Source of the DNA: Candidatus Avacholeplasma faecigallinarum
GTDB taxonomy: Bacteria; Bacillota_I; Bacilli_A; Acholeplasmatales; Anaeroplasmataceae
Reading direction: 5' to 3'
NCBI GenBank assembly: GCA_018715825.1
Contig: DVKU01000120.1
Location: forward strand, 1 to 11,232
DNA length: 11,232 bases
Positions 6,345 to 11,232 of the stretch are shown here, piece by piece; positions within the stretch are counted from its first letter, which is position 1; every line of letters starts with the position of its first letter. The notes below the pieces were generated by a model that saw nothing but the letters and a program-made list of their open reading frames with translations, did not search any database and was not told the origin of the DNA. The position numbers and the translations under genes are program-made.

Positions 6345-7008
6345 ATTTTCTAATACCACCAGATTCTGGCAATAAATCTTGATATGAATATTCTAAAACG
6401 TATGCATCAGTTTTAGCTTTACCATTTTCTTGATATGTAAATTCTAAATACAAATAGATATTAGGTTCATTTACAGTAACCTTGACTGGCCATGTATCTG
6501 CTTTTTGAGGAAAATCAACTATATTGCTGATAGAAAAAGTCTTTCTATAGGTTACAGAGCCTTCAGCAGTTGATTTGTCATCAGCTAGTCTTAATGATGT
6601 AGTTTTAGTTGCATAACTAACAAATCCTATCCAATCAGCTGTTAAGCAAACATTAGCTGTTATATTTTTAGATAAATCCTTAGAATTTTCATTTTTATAA
6701 ACTCTTAATTCATAGTTAGCGGTTTTTTTATCTTCATTATATTCAACGCATTTGAATATAATACCATATTCATCAAATTGGCTACCCTTCATTCTAGTTG
6801 GCTCTTGATTATAGCTACTTGAATCATATTGTTCTTCAGTGTTTTTATCCTTAAATGCTTCTAATTTGTTACTATTGTATACTGAAACGTAGTTTACAAT
6901 TATAAAAATACAAAATATTACTACAAACAATATTGGAATTAGTATAAATAAAGTAAATATATTTCTACCAAATAGTTTGTTTTTCTTACTTGAATTATTA
7001 TCTTTCAT
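6343..7008 (-). CDS. Single-pass membrane protein with extracytoplasmic domain, unknown function
   Basis: A 221-aa protein I cannot assign to a family. A Lys/Asn-rich cytoplasmic N-terminus (1-15) precedes one long hydrophobic span (about 17-40, IFTLFILIPILFVVIF), which lacks a lipobox Cys and has no clear signal-peptidase site, so it is probably an uncleaved anchor. A polar linker follows. Residues about 78-221 alternate hydrophobic and polar residues as in a beta sandwich (YELRVYKNE, WPVKVTVNEPNIYLYLEFTYQ) and would lie outside the membrane. The start is supported by AGGTG (minus strand, 7021-7017) 8 nt before ATG, and by an extended -10 promoter further upstream. It is divergent from rny and convergent with the 245-aa gene. 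LPESG near the C-terminus is not a sortase signal because no membrane span follows it. Confidence 0.85.
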   Translation of the reverse strand: MKDNNSSKKNKLFGRNIFTLFILIPILFVVIFCIFIIVNYVSVYNSNKLEAFKDKNTEEQYDSSSYNQEPTRMKGSQFDEYGIIFKCVEYNEDKKTANYELRVYKNENSKDLSKNITANVCLTADWIGFVSYATKTTSLRLADDKSTAEGSVTYRKTFSISNIVDFPQKADTWPVKVTVNEPNIYLYLEFTYQENGKAKTDAYVLEYSYQDLLPESGGIRK

Positions 7009-7035
7009 TTTATTTGCACCTATCTTTCAAGAGAT

Positions 7036-7044
7036 ATTATATCA
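7036..7044 (-). promoter_or_regulatory. Extended -10 promoter of the membrane-protein gene
   Basis: On the minus strand the sequence reads TGATATAAT, a TGn extended -10 (TATAAT at 7041-7036) with no good -35 behind it. The predicted start is near 7029, giving a leader of about 20 nt with the ribosome binding site. Confidence 0.65.
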
Positions 7045-7100
7045 AAAGAATAAAAAAAAAGCATTAAAAATTTATTGTTTATCATAAAAAAGATTTTTCA

Positions 7101-7129
7101 TTGACTATGTGTCTTAAAAAAAGTATAAT
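7101..7129 (+). promoter_or_regulatory. Sigma-A promoter of rny
   Basis: TTGACT (7101-7106), a 17-bp spacer and TATAAT (7124-7129). The predicted start is near 7136, about 47 nt before the rny ATG. It is back to back with the minus-strand promoter at 7036-7044. Confidence 0.82.
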
Positions 7130-7137
7130 AAAATAGT

Positions 7138-7155
7138 AAGTTTTATACAAAACTT
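7138..7155 (+). promoter_or_regulatory. Small hairpin at the 5' end of the rny leader
   Basis: AAGTTTT (7138-7144) pairs with AAAACTT (7149-7155) around the loop ATAC. It starts 2-3 nt from the predicted transcript start. The AT-rich stem is weak, so a role in mRNA stability is only possible. Confidence 0.35.
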
Positions 7156-7182
7156 TTAAAAAACAAATAGTGGAGGAATAAT

Positions 7183-8769
7183 ATGCATTTACTTATATTA
7201 GGCGCAATGCCTATTTATGTATGGGTCATCCTTCTTATTTTGTGTTTAATTGCCGGATGCGGTATTGGCTATTTTATTCGCTTGAAAATGCATGAAAAGT
7301 CTTTTGCTAAAACTAAACAGGCATCAGAAAAAATTATCTCTGATGCAGAGGTAGAGGCTGAAAAGAGAAAAAGGGAGTCAATTCTTGAAGCAAAGCAAGA
7401 AATTGCAGATTTAAAGGCTGATGCAGATAAAGATATTAGAGAGAGAAAAAGTGTTGTAGTTGAATTAGAAAACAAATTAAATCAACGTGAGGACTCTCTT
7501 GATCGTCGTTCTTCAAATTTAGATCGTCGTGAAGAGATGCTTAATGCCAAAGAAACTAAAATTGATGAAAAAAAGTCAGAACTTGAACAACAAAATATTA
7601 AGGTTGAAGCTATTTTAAAGCAACAAGAACAAAAATTAATTGAGATAGGAAACTTAACTCGTGATGAAGCCAAAAAGATTATTATGGATTCTGTTCGTGC
7701 TAATATGAAATTAGAAATCGCTTCTTATATTAAGGAAGAAGAAGAAAAGGCTAAGCTTGAAGTTAAAACTAAAGCTAAAAATATTCTATCTCTAGCTATT
7801 CAAAAATATGCTGGTGAAACTGCAGGAGAAGCAACTGTATCAACTGTATCATTGCCTGTTGAAGAGATGAAAGGGCGTATTATTGGTCGTGAAGGACGAA
7901 ATATACGTACAATTGAATCCTTAACTGGAGTTGATTTGATAATTGATGATACTCCAGAGGCAGTTGTTTTATCAGGATTTGATCCTGTTAGAAGAGAAAT
8001 TGCTAAGAGGTCACTTGAAATTTTGGTGTCTGATGGTCGTATCCATCCAGCTAGAATTGAAGAAGTTGTAGAGCGTTGCCGTGGTGAGGTTGAAATGGTT
8101 ATTCGTGAAATGGGCGAAGAGGCTGTATTTAAAACCGGCATTGGTAAGGTTCATCCTGATTTAGTTAGATTAATTGGTAGATTAAATTATCGTACTAGCT
8201 ATGGTCAAAATGTTCTAAAGCACTCAATTGAAACAGCTATGATAGCAGGTAAGCTTGCTAGCGAAATTGGTGAAAATGAAATTTTAGCTCGAAGAGCTGG
8301 TTTATTACATGATATTGGAAAGGCTGTTGACCACGAAATTGAGGGTTCACATGTAGAAATTGGTGTAGAACTTGCTAATAAGTATCATGAGCCAAAAGAG
8401 GTTGTTGATGCAATTGCTTCTCATCATGAGGATGTTGCTCCTAAGACAATCATTGCTGTTTTAGTTGCAGCAGCCGATGCCTTATCTTCTGCTAGACCAG
8501 GAGCTAGAAGTGATTCTTTAGAAAATTATACTAAGAGATTAGAAAATCTTGAGGCAATTTCAAATAGTGTCAAAGGTGTTTCTTCTTCATATGCAATTCA
8601 AGCAGGTCGTGAGGTTAGAGTTATCGTAAATCCTGAAGAGGTTGATGATTTATCTACTATTATTATTGCTAGACAAATTAAAGAGGAAATTGAAAATAAG
8701 CTTTCTTATCCAGGAACTATTAAAGTAACTGTTATTAGAGAAATGAGAGCTGTTGATGTTGCAAAATAA
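7183..8769 (+). CDS. rny: Ribonuclease Y
   Basis: A 528-aa membrane-bound endoribonuclease that starts mRNA decay in Firmicutes (about 520 residues in Bacillus subtilis). Residues about 11-32 are a membrane anchor. Residues about 35-200 are a long Glu/Lys-rich coiled coil ([25 protein letters not shown]) for dimerisation. The KH RNA-binding domain has the GxxG-type loop [10 protein letters not shown] at 231-240. The HD catalytic domain follows, with LLHDIGKA carrying the metal-binding His376-Asp377 and SHHEDV further on. No key motif is missing. The start ATG 7183 is set by GGAGG at 7172-7176. It heads the conserved rny-ymdB-spoVS-miaB block, with its own promoter before it and an intrinsic terminator immediately after it. 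Confidence 0.98.
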   Translation: MHLLILGAMPIYVWVILLILCLIAGCGIGYFIRLKMHEKSFAKTKQASEKIISDAEVEAEKRKRESILEAKQEIADLKADADKDIRERKSVVVELENKLNQREDSLDRRSSNLDRREEMLNAKETKIDEKKSELEQQNIKVEAILKQQEQKLIEIGNLTRDEAKKIIMDSVRANMKLEIASYIKEEEEKAKLEVKTKAKNILSLAIQKYAGETAGEATVSTVSLPVEEMKGRIIGREGRNIRTIESLTGVDLIIDDTPEAVVLSGFDPVRREIAKRSLEILVSDGRIHPARIEEVVERCRGEVEMVIREMGEEAVFKTGIGKVHPDLVRLIGRLNYRTSYGQNVLKHSIETAMIAGKLASEIGENEILARRAGLLHDIGKAVDHEIEGSHVEIGVELANKYHEPKEVVDAIASHHEDVAPKTIIAVLVAAADALSSARPGARSDSLENYTKRLENLEAISNSVKGVSSSYAIQAGREVRVIVNPEEVDDLSTIIIARQIKEEIENKLSYPGTIKVTVIREMRAVDVAK

Positions 8770-8795
8770 AAGAGTGAGGTTTCTCACTCTTTTTT
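8770..8795 (+). terminator. Intrinsic terminator between rny and ymdB
   Basis: AAGAGTGAG (8770-8778) pairs with CTCACTCTT (8783-8791) around a GTTT loop, and the T-run reaches 8795. It begins right after the rny stop codon. With no promoter visible before ymdB, partial read-through probably feeds the downstream genes. Confidence 0.9.
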
Positions 8796-8814
8796 AAAAC
8801 TTAGGAGGTATAAA

Positions 8815-9579
8815 GTGAGAATATTATATTTAGGAGATATAGTTGGAGAAGATACGATAGAAGTTTTAAAAAGAAATTTAGATGCAATAAAAAATGAATA
8901 TAAAATAAATGTAGTTTGTGCCAATTGTGAGAATGTTTCAAAGGGTAAGGGATTGACTTATAAGCATTATAAAAGCTTAAAAAGCCTAGGTATTCAAGCA
9001 ATGAGTATGGGTAATCATACTTTTTCTAAATCGGAGATAAAAGATTTTATTGATGATGCTACTATTTGTAGGCCTGCTAATTTAAATACAGCATACGGCA
9101 AGGGCGTTTTATATTTAAATTATAATGATAAGAAAATCGCGATTGTAAATTTATTAGGTAGAGTGTTTTTAAATACACCTTTGGATTGCCCTTTCAAGAC
9201 TATGGATCAAATTTTACCAACTATTAAGGCAGATTATATTTTAGTTGATTTTCATGGTGAAGCAACTAGCGAGAAAAAAGCTTTTTTTTATGATTTTGCA
9301 GGTAAAGTAACTGCAGTTTTAGGTAGTCATACTCATACTCAAACAGCTGATGAGCAGGTATATAATGGTACGGCCTTTATAACTGATATGGGTATGTGTG
9401 GCGTTTATGAAAGTATCTTAGGTGATGATAAGGATAGTGTAATTAATAGATTTAGAAGTGGTGTTTATGAGCCTTTAGCAGTAGCTAAGGCAAATGAATA
9501 CATTATAAATGGTGTTGTTTTAGATATAAATAAAGATGTTAAGATTACTAGAGTTAATAAACGTTTAAAGATGGAATAA
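8815..9579 (+). CDS. ymdB: YmdB-family metallophosphoesterase
   Basis: A 254-aa cytoplasmic calcineurin-like phosphoesterase of the YmdB (TIGR00282) family. In Bacillus subtilis the family member hydrolyses 2',3'-cyclic AMP and affects biofilm formation and motility. The dinuclear metal-site residues are present: GD with Asp8, CEN with Glu39, MGNHTF (Asn and His), DFHGEATSEK and GSHTHTQTAD. Length and motif order match the family (264 aa in B. subtilis). Translation starts at GTG 8815, with AGGAGG at 8803-8808 only 6 nt upstream and no better ATG nearby. The gene follows rny after a 45-bp gap occupied by a terminator, so expression likely depends on read-through. Its partnership with rny is a conserved feature of Firmicutes genomes. 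Confidence 0.96.
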   Translation: MRILYLGDIVGEDTIEVLKRNLDAIKNEYKINVVCANCENVSKGKGLTYKHYKSLKSLGIQAMSMGNHTFSKSEIKDFIDDATICRPANLNTAYGKGVLYLNYNDKKIAIVNLLGRVFLNTPLDCPFKTMDQILPTIKADYILVDFHGEATSEKKAFFYDFAGKVTAVLGSHTHTQTADEQVYNGTAFITDMGMCGVYESILGDDKDSVINRFRSGVYEPLAVAKANEYIINGVVLDINKDVKITRVNKRLKME

Positions 9580-9620
9580 ATAAATAATATTTTCATATAC
9601 TTAAATAGGGAGGAAAACAT

Positions 9621-9881
9621 ATGGAAATATTAAAAATATCAACTAAATCAAAGCCAACAAGTATAGCAGGAGCTTTGGCTAATGCATTTAAATCAAAACA
9701 AGTTGTTGAGATGCAGGCCATTGGAGCAGGTGCTATTAACCAAGGAGTGAAGGCTATTGCTATAGCTAGAGGGTATGTAGCTCCTAGTGGCAAGGATTTA
9801 ATAGTTGTCCCAGCCTTTTCTGATATCTTAATTGATGGTGAAGAAAAAACAGCTATAAAGCTAATTGTAAAGGCAGTTTAA
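9621..9881 (+). CDS. spoVS: Stage V sporulation protein S (SpoVS)
   Basis: An 86-aa protein, the exact family length, colinear with Bacillus SpoVS: MEILKISTKSKPTSIAGALA at the start, then MQAIGAGAINQGVKAIAIAR, GYVAPSGKDL, and DILIDGEEKTAIKLIV at the end. SpoVS is a small Alba-like, probably nucleic-acid-binding protein needed for spore coat and cortex completion in B. subtilis. It is also kept in non-sporulating bacteria, where its role is unclear. The ribosome binding site GGGAGG (9608-9613) is 7 nt before ATG. It lies 41 bp after ymdB with no clear promoter between them, so it is probably co-transcribed. A terminator overlaps its stop codon. Confidence 0.97.
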   Translation: MEILKISTKSKPTSIAGALANAFKSKQVVEMQAIGAGAINQGVKAIAIARGYVAPSGKDLIVVPAFSDILIDGEEKTAIKLIVKAV

Positions 9882-9905
9882 GTGGCTCTTAAGAGCCACT
9901 TTTTT
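9881..9905 (+). terminator. Intrinsic terminator after spoVS
   Basis: AGTGGCTC (9881-9888) pairs with GAGCCACT (9893-9900) around TTAA; the 20 bases form a perfect palindrome, with T through 9905. The first stem base is the last base of the spoVS stop codon. It ends the rny-ymdB-spoVS unit and separates it from miaB. Confidence 0.94.
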
Positions 9906-9978
9906 AATTTTATGGAAAATAGTATAAATTAAAAATTGATTATTTAAGCATAATTAATTAAAGTAAAACCTTTTATTC

Positions 9979-10008
9979 TTTACATATATTATAAATTCAG
10001 TGTATAAT
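9979..10008 (+). promoter_or_regulatory. Predicted sigma-A promoter of miaB
   Basis: TTTACA (9979-9984), an 18-bp spacer and TATAAT (10003-10008). The predicted start near 10015 leaves a leader of only about 11 nt before ATG 10026. The rest of the 9906-10025 gap is AT-rich with nothing else recognisable. Confidence 0.68.
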
Positions 10009-10015
10009 ACAAAAT

Positions 10016-10020
10016 GGTGA
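10016..10020 (+). promoter_or_regulatory. Ribosome binding site supporting the miaB start at 10026
   Basis: GGTGA matches the 3' part of the AGGAGGTGA consensus and ends 5 nt before ATG 10026. An in-frame ATG at 10014 overlaps it and has no ribosome binding site of its own. Confidence 0.55.
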
Positions 10021-10025
10021 TTAAG

Positions 10026-11232
10026 ATGAAGAATATTAAGATTGCTTTACCATCCTTACGTGATGCAAAGCTTAGAAGAAATTTAAGCGTTGAGACTATT
10101 AGATATCGCTTAGATGAAAAATATAAAAATATTGGTAAAGGCAAAACCTATTATATATTTACCTATGGCTGTCAGGGTAATGAAGCTGATAGTGAGGTTA
10201 TGAGTGGAATATTAGAGGGTGTAGGCTATACATTAAGTGATGATCCTATGAATTCTGATGTTGTATTACTAAATACATGTGCTATAAGAGAAAATGCCGA
10301 ACAAAGGATTTGGGGTGTTTTAGGTCAACTTAAGGGCAAAAAACGTGAGAATCCGGATATGATTATCGGAATTTGTGGTTGTATGCCTCAAGAGGAAAAT
10401 GCAACTAATAAAATTCTACAATCATATGATTTTATCGATTTAGTTTTTGGAACTCATAATCGTGATCATTTACCAAAGCTAATTTATGAAGCTTATCTTA
10501 CTAAATCAAAGGTTGTTGAGGTTTTATCTAATGAGGGAACTATCTTAGAGGATGCTCCTAAGGTTAGAGCTTCTAAGCATAAGGCTTGGGTTAATATAAT
10601 GTTCGGTTGCGATGAATTTTGTACGTATTGTATTGTTCCTTATACTAGAGGTAGAGAACGTTCTAGAAGTAAGGAGGATATTATTAACGAGGTAAAAGAA
10701 TTAGTTAGCTTAGGATATAAAGAAATTACTTTATTAGGTCAAAATGTAAATGCCTATGGCAAGGATTTAAATGCCGACTACACATTTGGTGATTTATTAT
10801 ATGATTTAGATAAAACTGGAATTGAAAGAATTCGTTATACTACCTCTCATCCTCGCGATTTAGATGAAAAAACAATGCAAGCTATGAAGGATTGTAAATC
10901 AGTCATGCCTCATTTGCATCTCCCTGTGCAATCAGGTGATAACTCTATTTTAAAAATTATGAATCGTAAATATACCTACGAGGATTATATGGCTAAAATT
11001 ACAAGGCTTAGAGAATTAGTTCCAGATATAGCTATTACAACAGATATTATAGTAGGTTTTCCCAATGAGACTGAAGAGCAATTTCAAAATACAATGAAGC
11101 TAGTTAGAAATGCTAAATTCGAAGGGGCATATACCTTCATATATTCTCCACGTGAAGGAACACCAGCTGCTAAAATGATTGATAATGTATCTATGGAGGA
11201 AAAAAAGGATAGATTATATCGTTTAAATGAAT
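10026..11232 (+). CDS. miaB: tRNA-2-methylthio-N6-isopentenyladenosine synthase MiaB (3' end missing)
   Basis: A radical-SAM methylthiotransferase that converts i6A37 to ms2i6A37 in tRNAs reading UNN codons. The first 402 residues are present; the family is about 440-510 aa, so the C-terminal TRAM domain lies beyond the window. The N-terminal domain binding the auxiliary 4Fe-4S cluster has all three Cys: TYGCQ (Cys49), NTCAIRENAE (Cys85) and CGCMPQ (Cys119). The radical-SAM domain has the CxxxCxxC motif in GCDEFCTYCIVPYTRGRERS (Cys195, Cys199, Cys202). Further family stretches follow: LLGQNVNAYG, HLHLPVQSGDN, and TDIIVGFPNET. GCDEFC and QGNEADSE differ slightly from the usual GCDNFC and QMNEHDSE. 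The MiaB subgroup rather than MtaB or RimO is favoured by these motifs and by its place beside spoVS. Confidence 0.95.
   Translation, partial: MKNIKIALPSLRDAKLRRNLSVETIRYRLDEKYKNIGKGKTYYIFTYGCQGNEADSEVMSGILEGVGYTLSDDPMNSDVVLLNTCAIRENAEQRIWGVLGQLKGKKRENPDMIIGICGCMPQEENATNKILQSYDFIDLVFGTHNRDHLPKLIYEAYLTKSKVVEVLSNEGTILEDAPKVRASKHKAWVNIMFGCDEFCTYCIVPYTRGRERSRSKEDIINEVKELVSLGYKEITLLGQNVNAYGKDLNADYTFGDLLYDLDKTGIERIRYTTSHPRDLDEKTMQAMKDCKSVMPHLHLPVQSGDNSILKIMNRKYTYEDYMAKITRLRELVPDIAITTDIIVGFPNETEEQFQNTMKLVRNAKFEGAYTFIYSPREGTPAAKMIDNVSMEEKKDRLYRLNE

Noticed and set aside
6343..6372. LPESG near the C-terminus of the membrane protein as a sortase anchor
   Set aside because: A sortase signal needs a following hydrophobic span and positive tail; here the protein ends five residues later and is anchored at its N-terminus.
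7800..8141. 113-aa open frame antisense to rny, with shorter ones at 7269-7475 and 7482-7673
   Set aside because: They lie wholly within the clearly coding rny gene, have no ribosome binding sites, and their Ser/Ile-rich products are mirror images of RNase Y codons.
8801..9001. 66-aa antisense frame over the start of ymdB, and another at 9593-9793 over spoVS
   Set aside because: Both are antisense to strongly conserved genes and lack start signals.
1..11232. CRISPR array, tRNA, rRNA, riboswitch or insertion sequence
   Set aside because: No regularly spaced repeats, cloverleaf, conserved rRNA stretch, recognisable riboswitch core or transposase frame was seen by eye; only the 6252-6333 repeat is element-like.

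Overview
The window is AT-rich (by eye about 30% G+C) and densely coded. It uses AGGAGG-type ribosome binding sites, consensus sigma-A promoters and U-tailed intrinsic terminators. All nine complete genes end in TAA, tryptophan is encoded by TGG, and no in-frame TGA occurs, so the standard bacterial code fits and the TGA=Trp code of Mycoplasma does not. The block rny-ymdB-spoVS-miaB is the order known from Bacillus (there with tdh and kbl between spoVS and miaB). Together this suggests a low-GC member of the Bacilli or relatives: Erysipelotrichia-like, Acholeplasma/Izemoplasma-like, or an uncultured gut lineage such as RF39. The exact lineage is an inference.

Region 1 (1-3787) is an accessory carbohydrate locus with two tandem, diverged secreted SGNH esterases of the rhamnogalacturonan acetylesterase type. 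The first is cut by the window start. It carries a helical surface-protein module and a pectate-lyase-type beta domain, and has Glu where the family's block V Asp is expected. The second is a lipoprotein with an Fn3-like domain, an SGNH domain with all motifs intact, and a C-terminal lectin-like domain. They fit deacetylation of pectin outside the cell.

Region 2 (3788-7044) has an aldo/keto reductase with its own promoter, then two cytoplasmic proteins I cannot assign (164 and 245 aa). The first of these sits behind a perfect consensus promoter. A single-pass membrane protein of unknown function lies on the minus strand, convergent with the second unknown gene. A long hairpin serves both as terminator.

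Region 3 (7101-11232) is the conserved housekeeping block: RNase Y (mRNA decay), the YmdB phosphoesterase, SpoVS and the tRNA methylthiotransferase MiaB (cut by the window end). An intrinsic terminator lies between rny and ymdB and another after spoVS; miaB has its own promoter. The rny promoter is divergent from that of the membrane protein.

I see no CRISPR array, tRNA, rRNA, transposase or phage gene. Nothing here amounts to a demonstrable new system. The most novel items are the three unassigned proteins, the Glu-for-Asp esterase, and several palindromes and hairpins in the control regions.
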